Notes: generated by a model from the sequence alone, not told the origin. A stretch of DNA of 64,000 bases from Quercus robur (GCF_932294415.1 NC_065536.1:15621974-15685973); one strand, 5' to 3'; positions 46,376 through 59,810 are shown, counted from the first letter of the stretch. Numbers and translations: made by a program.

Positions 46376-49300
46376 ATGGACAGAATGAGACCTGTGTATG
46401 TCAGGCAGAAGAGCACAGTAGGGACGCCGGGAGCACCATCATCCCCAATGATGTCACCACTGCACCGCCATGCACGTTCAGGGTCTACTGGGGTGGCAAA
46501 TCTAAAGAAACAGAAAGCCGCGGCACAGAGGCTTGCGCAGGTGATGGCACATCAACAAGCTGATGAGGATGATGAGGAGGATGACCTTTTCAATGATTAT
46601 AGTTCAGTGAGTGGAGGGAGCATAGGGCTTGCAGGTGGAAGGTCAATGCGGTCTCGCTCTCCTTTGGTAATTGGCCTAATATCTATGCCTAGTTGTAAAA
46701 GGAACATGGGTTCTTGTAGTTATAAATATGAGAATCTATGTTTTCATGGTTAATGATATCAGTGATCTGCTTTACTATGTTCACGAAATGATAATGTACT
46801 ACTTGTTGTTTTAAATTTCCTTTGAAACCTTGAAGTAAAAAAAGCATGTATGCATTTCTTTATGAACTCCTACATGTGTACTATTAGAATAAAATTGAAA
46901 TTCTTTATATTGGTATTATCATATAGGAGAGTGTTAATTATATTGTCTTGACGAGTAGTAGTGTACCTTACTGATCAGGGTAGTTCCTTCTCTTTTTACT
47001 TACATTGCACTGTATCACAATAAAGCCAAGTATTTTTAGACAGTCTAGGACCATTAACATGATAAACTTAACATTTGGACGATGAATATTAAAATGATCA
47101 TAATGGATGACAATCTCCGGCATTAGAACATTTGTAAATGACTTTTTCATATTTACAGTATACACTGAATTTCAATCATTCTTATTTGTTATCGTACTAA
47201 GGTTTTCTAAAAGGATGAAGAGAATATAGCACTTGGCATTTTTTTATGATTGTATTTTGATTAGCAGTTGTATTGATATTTTAATGTGATATTACTCGAT
47301 AATCTTATTTTTAGTTGATTCTTCAATGTTGTTTTTATTAGCCAGCTCCTTCAGTTCAAGAACAACCTCCACCCGTGAATTCTTCCTCAGGTGGTCGATC
47401 ATCCCTCTCTATCATCTATGTCGAACAACCATCCTCAGGTCGTTCAATATCAGCTGGCCGGCCATCCCAATCCTCTAACTCTGTGGAACAACCTCTATCT
47501 GCTCGTTCTGTATCAACTGGCCGATCTTCTCTGCCCACCAATTCCATTGAACAACCTCCATCTGCTCGTTCTACATCAGCTGCCCGTCCGCTTTTAGGTG
47601 TCAAGCCAGTTCCCTTGGTACCATCTAGTGTACCTATATCACTAAGGCCAACATTTTCCAATATTTCACAAGATGTTCCTATTGATAATCGGAGGGATAA
47701 AAGGTATATTGAAGTTCTGAACTTTGTAAACCTTTCTTGTGAAGAATCATGTCATCATCACTGACTCATTGTCATCTTCTTCTTTAACTTACTTTCTTAT
47801 GAAAAAACAAAATATCTTCTTCCTCTTGTTGAGGGGTAAGAACTGAATCTTAATATTTTATTACGTGTTTGTTTCCCATTTATACATTCAATGAGGTCTT
47901 TCCCTGTTAACCTGACTTTCGAAGTCCAGACAATACTGAATTCTATGAGGATATAATATTTGCCATTGAGACAGTTTTACAACAGAAGTGAGCTGTCCAT
48001 GCCTTCATTATCATTACAGTGAGCCTGTGACTTTTGAGAGCTTGGCTATTATTCTGTCATGAATGTCTTATTTTATAAAGTATTTCAATCCATCCCTATC
48101 CTATGTACTGACATAAAGGTGATTCAAAATATACATATTCATCAATTTTGGCTTCTGATATAATCTAAATTCCTTTTAGCAATTACTGCTTGTACAACTA
48201 ATCCTCTGTAATTTTGGACAATGATCAGGATGTCACTGGATTTCGGGAGTATGAACCTAAAAGAAACTAGTAATCAGTATTCTTCTGCTCTACAAGATGA
48301 GGTATGGCTGCTTTTCAAGATGATATCATATGTGCATTTATGGTCCATGGTTAGTTACTGACTTTTATTGTAATGGCTGAAAGTTGCTAATACATGTCTT
48401 TGGCTAAGAATACACTTCATCTTTCACCTAGCCTTAGTAATTAGGATCATTGTGAATTGTTTTTGTATTTGTTGGGAATCTTCTAATGAGGTGTGAATTT
48501 CATTGCAGCTTGATATGCTTCAGGACGAAAATGAAAGTTTACTTGAAAAGGTGATCCCAACATATTTTTCACTTCATTCTTATATTGTTTAAATATATGA
48601 CTCTGGCTGTCTATAAAGAAGAATCATATTATACCTGTGCATTTCAAGCCAGTTTTCTTCAGCTCTTGAAGCATCAACATAATGTTTGGGGGGTTCTGCA
48701 ATAGTAATCTCCAAGCAATCAGATATGATCAAATTGAGCACTTGTCATGCCGATATTGCTATTGCAGCAGCATTTACTCAAAAAAATATATTTTATTATC
48801 AGAAGAACATTTAGTGGTACAATGGTCTAATAAATATATTGTATCATATATTTGTTTTGGCAACCTATTCTGATATGTGCCTCCCCAGCTTCGATTTGCA
48901 GAGGAGAGGAGTGAGGAAGCAGAGGAGAGAGCTCGGCAGCTTGAGAAACAGGTAATTTTTTATAGTGAAAAAGGCAAAAAAAAATTCAAGGATGTTTCTA
49001 CATAACTATATCAAATGGCAAATATTCCACTCTTATTTTTTTAGATAGGTAAAAACCATGTCATTTATTTTGGGGTGACATTTAGGTGGATAACTGTTAT
49101 CAATTTATGCATAATTTTCACTTTTAAAGTCAGGTACTTGCTATTTATGAATCAATGCAATAAAATGGATTTACATTTTCCACTCGTTATCACAAATTTA
49201 AGAATAAGATTGCTTATTGTTGAATGATTGCGTAAGCATACTTGTTGATGTGTTGGACTATGCAGAAGAATAGAGAGATATATATGTGATGGACATAGCT

Positions 49301-52300
49301 TAGTTACTTGTTAAATAATTTTCATTGCCCTTAAGTGATTTATTGAAACTTCATCTCATGGAAGGAATGCAGAAATGTTCTATTTCACATATTATCTTAT
49401 GTTTGTAAGGAAGTAATTTTTTTAGTATATAAATAATTATTTATATTTGAAGTTTGAATGCAGTTAGTATTAACTCCTGGCTATTACCATTCCAAGTCTT
49501 CCGTCCCAGTTTTGGTGTTCTTTCAATCTTATTGTTTGTGGTTTACATATTCTAGTATTGATGGGGTCTCTATTTCCCTAACTGTATATGTTTTGCTTTA
49601 GATTGCTAATTTTGGAGATGGTGTAACTTTGGAAGCTCGTCATTTAAGCAGGCAAGCTTCAAGGTTCATTTGTTTTTGTCAATCCAATTTATTAATTTAT
49701 TTTGTATACTAATTTTTGCGTTGGTTACTCCTCAGAAAGGAGGCAGCCCTGCAGCAAAGGGAGGTTTGTAGGTCTAATACTCTTGCGATCTCTATTACCT
49801 TACAGCTCTGCAAGTGTAAATTGGTCATATAATTTACTGGAAATTCATTTACTTACAAATATATAGTATGTGCACTTACAAGTTATATGCATAAGTTTAT
49901 GTTACTAGCTCAACATGGATTAAATCCTGCATGTCTCAATGCATTATTCTACGGAATCAAGATATGAATCAGTGTCATATGTGACACATTCTTTGGTTCA
50001 TGCTAGTAGAGTCACAAATCCACACAAGCAACATGCACGATTTTAACAAATCGCTCAAGATCTGTCAAAATGTTGCAAAATTTTAAAATAGTAAAATAGT
50101 GCTGTTTTATATAGGGTTGCTAAGTAAACTCACTTTTTGCTCATTATCATTTTTAAGAAATTGATTTTTTTTTTTAAATAAAAGACAAATAAAATAGTGT
50201 TATTGCATCATTAAAAAGTTCTTTCAGATGTTCTGAAATATCACTTTGCTTGTTAAAATAAATCTCAATTGATATATAAACATAACAAGAGCAATTTTCA
50301 AACTTATTCACTTGTCGTGGAAATTTTATAAATCTTAAAATGTGTAATAATGGATAAAATTTCAACTTGTTAAAAAATCTCTTACTTGTAAACATATTAT
50401 GAAACATGATATTTTTTACTCATTTAATGAATCCAAAGTACTAGTTGGGCAAGAGTCAGCAAAGCTGTTAAGAATTTAAATTACATTAAAGGAATGTGAC
50501 CAATAGAAAATAGGACAGACCTTAGGAATTCAGTCACTAAGAAAATTCTGCACCCCTCTGACCTTGGTGCTTAAGCGTATCCCAAAAGTTTACTAGCTTC
50601 AAATTTTTAACATGAACAGCATGAGGTGTGCCTATTCCATCACATTATAGACTACTGGACTGATTCTATGGATTAGGTCAAATATATGACCATATGTCAC
50701 ATAATTAATACTACTTGTTTATGTATCAAAAAAAAATACTACTTGTTTAAAAGAGCACCATGTCGTAGACAGTGTGTCTCTGCTGTTTCGAAGTCTAACG
50801 GAGTATATTTTACTATTCAGATGGTACATGAACATAGTTTTCCTTGCAGGCTGCTCTGAGAGTTGCTGCACAAACTCATGGTAGTAGCAGTGAGATCATT
50901 GCCCTTCGGACAGAAGCTGAGGTATCCAGAACTTCTAGCTTGTATGTTTGTCCTTTTCTTTATATTCTACTATTCTTTAGTAGGAAATAGCAATATCCTA
51001 TGAAATTTAAATTTAAATATTTCATGAAAATTTGACTTAGAGTGCAAGGGATGAGGCAACATATGCTTTGGAGCAGCTGCATGAAGCTGAGGATGAATTA
51101 AAATCACTTCGGATTATGACTCAGAGAATGATACTGACTCAGGAAGAGATGGTCTGTACTCACTTTTTACCATACATATACAATTTTGGTTTCTTAATTC
51201 TTTTATGCCATAGTAATGTGATTTGCACTTTATCTTAGGAAGAAGTTGTTCTAAAGAGGTGTTGGCTTGCTCGGTATTGGAGTTTCTGTGTTCGACATGG
51301 TAAATTGATATTGTTTTTGCAACTCTTTCAGAACATTAAAAATTTCCATGCCATATATAAAAAGGGAGAATCTACAACTGAGTCCAATCTAATTGAGAGT
51401 AGGGCTTAGTTGAGTTGATATGCATAGATTGCATGAATTTATGAGCATAGGGGATCTTAGTTGCAATCTTACCTATTCAATATCATCTTAGAATTATAAA
51501 CATATATATACCTGAATACCAAGTTTGAACTTGTTAGAATTGTTATACATATATTTACATCCTCTAACCAGCAATTATGAATGATTTAAATGTCATAATA
51601 AAGGCCCTTGGAATTCAACCTTCATAGAAGTTGCTTCCAAAGACACCATAGAACAGCCTAAACTAGTAGTAACACTTACATGCTACTGACCATAGTGGAT
51701 AGCTCATGGCTGTCTAGCCTAGTATGGTTAACCAACTGTAAGCCATTGAATATAGTGATCCTGGAACCTTTATTAGGGTTGAAAATTTCTTGTATGTTAT
51801 GAGTTCTGCAAACTAATGCCAAAAAGGGTAGCTTTCCCTATGTTTTGATGTTTCTGAATAAGACTCTATAGTCTAGACTTATGACTTCATCACTTTTAAT
51901 CTTTTCCTTGGATGATTGATGCAAAATTATTAAAAGAGGATAAAATTCACTGTTATGCCTTCTAACTCATTTAACATGAAAACTTCTTAGATGATTGATG
52001 GCCATTAGAACACTTTGGCAGGTATACATGAAGAGATCGCTGGGGCAAGATATGAGTACTGGTCATCTTTTGCCCCTCTCCCGGTTGATGTTGTATTAGC
52101 TGCAGGAAAGAGAGCCAAAGAGGAGATTGGTAAGAATGGTTGGTCACTTTCTTTTGGTTGTGTTAAGGTAATAAGGGATTTTACTACCTCACCTCTAGGG
52201 GTGGCTCAAGGCCTAGGCTTAAGGCCCCCAATAAAAATGGCCCTATCCCAATTAAAAAAAGCCCCATCCTAATAAAAAAAGGCCCCGTCTTGTGAGTGAA

Positions 52301-55300
52301 TAATTGGTTTCAAAACAATACAAAGTCACATACCAATAAAAAAAAGGGCCCCATCCCAATAATTGTTTTGGCAGAAACATTTTTTTAAAACCAAATATAT
52401 CACATCATCTTAATTTAACTCATTGTCTTTCTTTGTTCTCCATGCTGATCAGTAAATGATGATTTGGAGGAAAAAGAAAAGGTTCCAAGTGATTCGAATG
52501 GACTTTTTGGAGAGGGAAATATTGAGAACATACTTTTAGTTGAGAAAGGTTTGCGGGAACTGGCTTCACTAAAGGTTTTTGTTCATAACCTTATGCTTGA
52601 AATTTTGTTTATAGATATCATCTGTCTTCTCCTGGAAATCTTCCTAATGGAGGAGTGCATGTGTAAATCTGTAGTTCTGCTTGATGAGGGGTACAGAAGG
52701 ATATGTCCTGATATTGGATGTTAAGTTTCATATACTGCTTCTTCATCAGTTATTTTTCCTCTTCACTTTACACCTTAGAAGAGTTGAAATTTGAATTTGT
52801 TCTTTGTAATGTGCGTCAGATTCCTGGCCATTTTATTTTAATCTTTCTAAAGTTATGTAATTCATCTCTTTTCTCAAAGAAGATAATTGCCTTATCCAAT
52901 CAATATCTTCATGCTGCAACTTAGTGTCACTTATGAAGTTAGATGTGAATGTTCTGAAATATCTTAGACCAGCTCTCTATGCTTGACTATATTCTAACTT
53001 GTAACTTCTTTGACATTGTTTAGTGACTAATAAACAATTGAACCTTCATCCTGTAATACAATTCTACTAGGTTTTAATATAAATTTAGTACATATTACTC
53101 TGAAGGAGTTTACCCAAAGGACTAAAGTTATACTTGTATTCAAAATGGTAAAGTGACCCACAGTGCAAGGTCATTCTATATATGTTCTCATTAATTAGAG
53201 AACCTAATACTTTCAATGGATTTCAATTTGGGACTTTTATTTTACTGAATCAAGCATATTACTTTTGGAGTTCAGATGGAAATTATTGGAAAATTTTGAC
53301 TTATGATTTTCAGATATGTACTTATGTCATTATATTAATTGACACACAAGTCAGTAGTTGCAGAGCTTTTCAGACATATAACTTGCTCTCTTGCTTTTCT
53401 TTCCCCTTTTTAACCATGTTATTCAAACCTTTTTTTTTTAAGAAGTGGTTCACCACATTACTGTATTGTGAGTCTAGCATTATATATTTTGTTATTAGTA
53501 ACCCAATTCAAGAAACAAAGAAGCATTTTTTTTCTAGATCAGTAATTTTTTTTACAATTGAAACACCGGTTTCTTCTAACTAGCAGTTTTAATGTAATTA
53601 TTTGAAAGGTAGAGGAAGCAGTAGCACTTGAAATGGCTCAAAAACGACGCCCAAGTTCACTAAAATCTGGTAGCACAGGTGGGAATTAATTATTGCTTTA
53701 CAATTGAAACCCCTTTTCTCCCTTTTGAGTCAGAAGACAATAAGATACTTTATTATCAGCAAGCTGTTGCGGTTCTGTTGTATGCATCCCATGATAAGGT
53801 TATTATTATTGGCAGAACTTCTCGTGTACATAGTACAATGTATCTGAACCATGAACATCTCATCATATCAATAGAAGAGCAGTTAAATTTTGAATTATAG
53901 GAATCTGGTATTTTTTGGTGTGTGTGTGTGTTCTATAAATTGCAAGTTATTTAATCAAACAACTGAACCTAATAATAGAAGGATCATTTGTTTATTCTTT
54001 TCTTAATGTTCTATTAGAATAATGGTTAAGTAATTAAATTCACCATTCCCTATCAACTTAAAATTGTTAAATAATAGTACTTTTATTATGGTATTAGAGT
54101 AGGTAATCTTGAGTTTGAACCCTATCTCCATCCACTTCTCATTTAAAGAATTAAAAAATGTTTCATGACCGATTATTGATAATCTCACATGCTTCTCTTT
54201 GTTACATGTAATGCGCTAGAAAGTTTAGGATGATCATATGAATTAAGAAGTAAAATTTGACTGAGACTGGATAGCTGTCTTGCACACTGAAACTGTATTC
54301 TAGTAATGATTAATCCAATTATCTTATATGAGTGAATGTTTTTGTTTACTGGTTCAAATCATCATAATAAGTGACTTCTGGTTGACTAACAATCTCTTTT
54401 TCCCTCATCTTGATTATGTGTGTAGATGAAGTGAAGCTACCAAGTGAGGGACAGTTTGAAGCATTTGGTAATTTGTCACATACCACATTTTCAAATTGAA
54501 GTTTTTCTTTTACACTAACTAGTGGGATTGCACATTTAGTATTTTTTTTTTTTTATAAATTTATTTTAGTAAATGAGTTTGCAAGATTGAGAATATCTAA
54601 AACAAATCTATGCAAGATGAGAGGTGATACTCCATGTGGTTTATTTTGCACATTGGTTTTTCACTGTTTTTGAAATAAATCATAACACAAGATATGAAGG
54701 TGCTTACTACATTAATTGTGCATATAGAAAAAACCTTACTTTATTTCACCTAAGCCATAGGTCCATTCAGTAGATGGTAAATCTAAATTGATAATAATTT
54801 AGTTTGCTCTGACTGGAAACCTACAGAGTGCAAATAAGCTTATTGCATGACATATACTTTTTTTTTTCCATGTTTATATATTTTTGTTAAGAGTCCATTT
54901 ATATGGCTCGTTGCCATTTGAGTTAGTAGGATTAAAACATTGTCTTTTGTACTTGTTTTTATACATGAACCTTATACATTTTGGTTTAGGGAAATATCTA
55001 GTGCACATCACTTAATCCACACATAGTACACAGACTTTCCAAAACAAGGGAAATCATGATTTTGAGGAGTGTGTGTGTAATACACACTTCCCCGTTTATT
55101 TATGTTAGTTATATTATGACGTGCATTTGTAGTAGCAGCATGCTGGTTTCTAATGCTTATGTTTATAACTTTTATGCTTGTCTTCATGAACCTTCCTAAA
55201 ACATCTCTATTGAATTTTTATCTTTTTGGTTATATTGATGTTATAATCACCATTTAAAAGAAAATACTTTTGTTTTTCAGAATTGAGTCCAGAGGAGTGT

Positions 55301-56458
55301 GAAGATGTGCTTTTTAGGCAGGTATGGTGACACCTTTACAGTTTGAAATTCTCCTTTTGAGTCCAAAGAAAATTCTCTTGTCTGTTCACTGTATTATCTC
55401 TCTATCTATTTTGATTTGCACGTGGGCTCTTCTCCTTATCACCATTTATGAAACAAGTACTAAGAATGGGAAATTTAATAAATTTGTTGTGCTCAAACCT
55501 TTAAGGGAGACTCATTTGCCTTTTATTGATTTAAAATCTCTAAAACAAACAGTATATTGGCTGATGAAAAAGGAGGTGAGTATCAAATAGATATCTTGAT
55601 GTGTTGTAGGCATGTACTAAGAACTCAAAACCTGCACAAAATGATTGTGGGGCTAAGCGAAATTTTGAATAGGAATTGGAATACATCAGGGACCTCCCTT
55701 CATCTTCTTGGGTCGATTAAGGAAGTCTTGTATATAATTTATGTGCTCCTAACCACTTCATTGACATTGAGTGCTTGCCTGGATGCTTGTTTGTTATGTT
55801 CTTGTAGGCTTGGCTCACGTATTTCTGGAGAAGAGCAAAAATCCATGGGCTGGAACCAGACATAGCTGATGAGCGTTTGCAATTTTGGATCAACCAACAA
55901 ACTAAGTCACCTACTTCACATGATGCAGTTGATGGTACTCTCTCTCTCTCTCTCTCTCTTGTTCACAGTCTATGACACAAATACATTCCAATCTGAAGAC
56001 TCTGTGTTTGCCTCATAGACTTCTTTTTGTTAACTAGACTAATGTTAAATGGTGGAAATATTTCAGGAACCACAAAGCAATGACTAAAATTTTGGGATCC
56101 TCAAAATGAGTTCTTCATTTGACATGGTCCCCCTATTATGTAGTCTATTATGATTCAGACCCAAAAATCTTTGTATAGTGATTCAATGTCAAACATGCGC
56201 CACATCTTAAAAACTAACTTAACGTGTCTTTAATGAAATAAACCTCAATTTTCTCATTTCAATTGTTTGTAACATGAAGTGCTATATTTTTTAACTCAGA
56301 ATATTGATTTACTTTGTTATGCTTGGATCCCATTTACAGTTGAGAAAGGCTTTATGGAGCTCAGGAAGCTAGGTATTGAAACTCAACTATGGGAAGAATC
56401 TCGCAAGTGGCTTGAGCAAGACTCCTCGTCTAAAGCACATAGTCAGTCTGACTTCTAA
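46376..56458 (+). CDS. SCD2: SCD2-type coiled-coil protein
   Basis: Resembles Arabidopsis STOMATAL CYTOKINESIS DEFECTIVE 2, a cytosolic coiled-coil partner of SCD1 in post-Golgi and endocytic traffic and cytokinesis. Seventeen coding exons: 46376-46666, 47342-47703, 48229-48301, 48509-48550, 48889-48951, 49602-49651, 49736-49763, 50850-50921, 51041-51151, 51239-51299, 52022-52129, 52453-52574, 53609-53678, 54426-54467, 55281-55321, 55808-55934, 56340-56458. They total 1782 bp, 593 aa, with every phase joining. Residues 1-97 are basic and Ser-rich with an acidic run (DEDDEEDD). Residues 98-218 are Ser/Pro/Arg low complexity with about 20-residue repeats (VEQP...SARS.STGR). Coiled-coil exons follow ([14 protein letters not shown] to [15 protein letters not shown]). 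The C-terminal conserved part includes [20 protein letters not shown] and [20 protein letters not shown]. Exon 6 appears to use a GC donor. Intron 11 holds a transposon-like insert at 52195-52370. Confidence 0.88.
47390..47600 (+). repeat. Coding minisatellite in SCD2 exon 2
   Basis: About three and a half imperfect units of 60-63 bp encode [40 protein letters not shown] and [16 protein letters not shown] preceding half unit reads [12 protein letters not shown]. The repeat falls in the disordered Ser/Pro/Arg-rich region. Confidence 0.8.
52195..52370. mobile_element. Repeat insert in SCD2 intron 11, unclassified
   Basis: GC-richer than the surrounding intron, with recurrent GGCCCC/GCCCCATCC words separated by runs such as AATTAAAAAAAG, and the opening GGGGTGGCTCAAGGCCTAGG. 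It may be a fragment of a DNA element; I cannot give its ends or family. Confidence 0.4.
55935..55962 (+). repeat. (CT)n microsatellite at SCD2 intron 16 donor
   Basis: The donor GATG|GTACTC is followed directly by about ten CT dinucleotides, so the microsatellite begins 4-5 bases into the intron. Confidence 0.8.
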
Positions 56459-57725
56459 TACACAGTTTAACTCAACTGGAATTGATGTTTCAGAGACCAT
56501 ATGTTTCTATATGTTCACTTAGTTAATCAAATGAGAGACAGCTGCATATTATGAGTCCGGCCTCAATATCTCACTGATTTTTCATGTAAAATTCTCCATA
56601 GTGTTACATGGTCATTTCAATTAAAAGACTATGCAAGTAAAATTATATTATTCCTTTCTTCTTCCTTTTCTCCCTTCCTCCAACTCCTCCATTTTGTATT
56701 AAACAATCTATTTTCCTTGTGAAGTGAATTTTTATATGCCAAGTCCTATTTACTACCTGACTTAGACCTGGTCCTCAGCTACCTGCTAATTTAGATGAAG
56801 TTAATTGAAATTCCTGCAAAATATTGATATTTAACAGTCAGTGCACCGGAAATTTTTGGAGAGAAATTCTTGCACTGTTTATTGATCTTTGAATTTCAAT
56901 ATGTTACTTGGCTGAGGGGTCCCAAGTAAAATTCTAAATTTCTTATGAAGTTAAATACGTATTGGAGAGCACCTTGGAGTTGCTTGAGTAATGATTCATT
57001 TTAAACAAGTTGTATCCTAGTATTTGAACTTATTTATTTATTTTAATCCTGGCGGCAAATATGTGATTATGTGGAATTGGGCCTAGGCTGTCCTGTTAAA
57101 ATGTAAGAACATGCCATTTGTATAAAACTCATCTTCAACCTTAAGTGTGAGTGGGTGATAATAATGGTGAAGATGAGTGTAATTAGTGTGCACAAACTAT
57201 ATCCACAAAATTTGTACATGTTACACTCATTAATATTATAGCTCACAATATGACATCTTGTAGTATAATTTTGCTACCCAGATACAAAAATCAAAAATAA
57301 AAAAAAAAGAAAAGGAAAAGGCTATCTCTCATTATGAGGTGTTCCAATTCATGACAGATACTAAAATGGGATGTCGGAGGCAGAGAGGCATAAAAGTGGA
57401 AAACAAAGAGCTGGGCTGTTTCACGCTTCATCTCGGCCATATCCATCCTTCACCAAGTAATGCCACCCTTACTTGTGGTGGTACCGTTTTCATATTAAAT
57501 AATTAAAATGAATAAAAATTTGGCAACTTACATGTAAATATGGGGGGAATTAATATGAAAGAGGCTCATTTATTATTTATAAGTGTAGTAATTAAATGAG
57601 TTAAAATGTATTGGAGTAAATACAAGGTCAGATACATGTACAGGAAAGATGAAGGGAAGAAGTCGCTAGCTAAAGACTCGAAACTCCTTAACCATTGTCT
57701 TTAAGATTGGGTTTTGGGCCTAAAT
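56459..57725. other. SCD2 3' UTR and intergenic sequence
   Basis: The 3' UTR of SCD2 runs into this stretch; I cannot fix the poly(A) site. No further gene is recognised. Confidence 0.45.
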
Positions 57726-58332
57726 TTAGGGTGTGTTTGTTTGAATGTGAAATAGAGTGAATGAAAAACTTTGGAGAGAAAATAGAAATGAAAACTTTTT
57801 GGAGTATGTTTGGTTGAGTAGGGAAGAAGGAAAATAAATGGTAAGGTCTAGGTTTTCTCTCCAAGCCCACCAAAAAATTTTCTCTCCAAATTGAAGAGAA
57901 AAATGAAAAGAGAAAATGAGGCTATAGACAAAAATGACCATTTACAACATTTTTTTTTTCTTTTTTGTGCTGTCTTGGGAACGTTGCCTCCCCTTTTTTT
58001 TTTTCTAGGCAATGCCTTCTTCTTCTTCTTCTTCTTCTTCTTTTTTTTCTTTGTTTAACTAGACATGATTTTTTTTTTACATGATTTTTATTTTTTAATG
58101 AATTGAGTGATTTTTTTTTTTGGTGGTTTGTCATTTATTTGTTTAATTGTCCATTATTTTTTAACAAGGATATATGTGTAAATTTATACAAACTTACTTT
58201 TTCTAGCTCTTCACTTTTCCACTCTCAACCAAACAAAAAGGAGAGAAATTAAAATTTTTTCTATTCTCCAATTTTTTCATCATTTCACCATTTTCTATGC
58301 TCTCACTATTCCACTCCTCCAACGAACCCTAA
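57726..58332. mobile_element. Inverted-repeat DNA element 1, about 600 bp
   Basis: The left end GGGTGTGTTTGTTTGAATGT (57729) and the reverse complement of the right end (GGGTTCGTTGGAGGAGTGGA, from 58329) continue as imperfect inverted repeats for more than 100 bp, with shared words such as TTTGGTTGAG. The G-rich GGGT-GTTTG terminus recalls PIF/Harbinger-type MITEs, but the flanking TTA/TAA is symmetrical, so the TSD is undecided. The interior has T runs and a (TTC)n microsatellite (about 58017-58041). No transposase. Confidence 0.65.
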
Positions 58333-58805
58333 GTGTTAGCATGGAATAGATGCCAAATCCATTGTAAATTAGCGGAGAAAAAAGTGGGTGGTTGGGTATA
58401 GATTGAGATCTCAACACATTATTTGCCAGGTCTCAATCATTTATGATTTAACTCGAACTAGGCCAAACTTAACGTCAACCTGAGTGGCCAAAAGTGTTTG
58501 TTTTCTTTGACATATATATCAGTAGCCTTGGTTTTCACTTTTTCATCATTTCACCATTGTCTATGCTTCCATTATTCCACTCCTCCAACGAACCCTACGT
58601 GTTAGCATGGAATAGATGCCAAATCCTTTGTAAATTAGCGTAGAAAAAAATTGGGTGGTTGGGTATAGATTGAGATCTCAACACATTATTTGCCAAGTCT
58701 CAATCATTTATGATTTAACACGAACCAGGCCAAACTTAACGTCAACCTGAGTGGCCAAAAGTGTTTGTTTTTGTTGACATATATGTCGGTAGCCTTGGTT
58801 TTCGG
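58274..58805. repeat. 266-bp tandem duplication
   Basis: 58274-58539 and 58540-58805 are close copies (CATCATTTCACCATT, CCACTCCTCCAACGAACCCTA, TTAGCATGGAATAGATGCC and GTAGCCTTGGTTTTC in the same order). The unit includes the right terminus of inverted-repeat element 1 plus its flank. Confidence 0.85.
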
Positions 58806-58837
58806 TGGTATATTGTGCATGCCTGCATGGAGATTAA

Positions 58838-59810
58838 GGCCCTGTTTGAATTTTTTTTTTTTTTATCACTCATCACTCGTCACTCAATTTTCGTCACTCA
58901 TCACTTAAAATACCCCAATTTCCTAATACCCACCCGTTTGGCAATTGTTTTCACTTAACATTACTCAATTATTTTTACTGTTTCGTGGGACCCACACATT
59001 GACCCAAAGAAGACTTTTCTCTTCTTTTTTCTTTTTTTTTTTTCTTTTTTTTTTCCTTGTCTTTCTCTGGAACAGCTACGGGATCAAGAGGTCGAGCTTG
59101 TGAAATCAACCTACCTCTCCTTTTTTTTTTCTTTTTTTCTTTTTTTCCCTTCATCTTTCTCTAGAACAGCTGCGACGAGGGAGGTCGAGCTCGTGAAATC
59201 ATAAGCAGCAGTGGCGAGGGAAAGGGTGGCTGCCACGGAGGATGCTTGTGGGTTTGTGAAATCATGAAGCAACAGCGGCTATGGAGTCAGACCCATGGTG
59301 AACATGTTTGTGGGTTTGTGTTTCTGTATTAGTGTGTTTAATCTAACTCATGTGTTTATGGGTTTGATTTTCTAGGTTTGAGAAATCGGTACCCATATGT
59401 TTTTTTTTTTTTTTTTTTGATAAAGTATATTTGGTGTTTCTGTGAAGAGGAAAAGAAAGAAAAAGAAGGAAGAAGAAGAAAAAAAGGGCCATTGGAGTGA
59501 GTCTGTGAAGCAGAAAGAAAGAAAGAAAAAGAAAGAAGAAGAAAAAGGTGTGCCTAGGGTGACTTTGCACTAACAATGGGTCCCATGTATGTGAGTTTAA
59601 TTACGAAAATGTCATTGAAAACTAAGTTATGGAAACTGAAAACACCTAAAAGGTGTTTTCAGTTTTCATAACTCATCACTCAAAAATCAGAGAATTGAGT
59701 GATAGAAACAAAAACTAAACGGACTTCTCAGCCATGGGTTCCACCATTTTTGAGTTATGGGTGATGGAAACAGAGTTATGAGTTATGGAAACAGCAAATC
59801 CAAACAGCCC
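58838..59810. mobile_element. Inverted-repeat DNA element 2, about 970 bp
   Basis: The left end GGCCCTGTTTGAAT and the reverse complement of the right end (GGGCTGTTTGGATT) are inverted repeats. Both continue with ATCACTCATCACTC / CATAACTCATAACTC words. TTAA occurs at both edges (58834-58837 and 59811-59814). It could be a TTAA TSD or part of symmetrical ends with a TAA/TTA TSD. The interior is rich in CTTTTT and GAAAGAAA runs, with a GC-richer patch at 59070-59290 containing ACAGCT-CG-GA-G-GGTCGAGCT twice. No transposase. Confidence 0.65.

Noticed and set aside
52015..52272. Continuous 85-aa frame as a separate gene
   Set aside because: Its first part is SCD2 exon 11 read through its donor into the intron and a repeat insert.
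58017..58134. Minus frame with an Arg-rich run (RRRRRRRR) near 57922-58134
   Set aside because: It comes from a (TTC)n microsatellite inside an inverted-repeat element.
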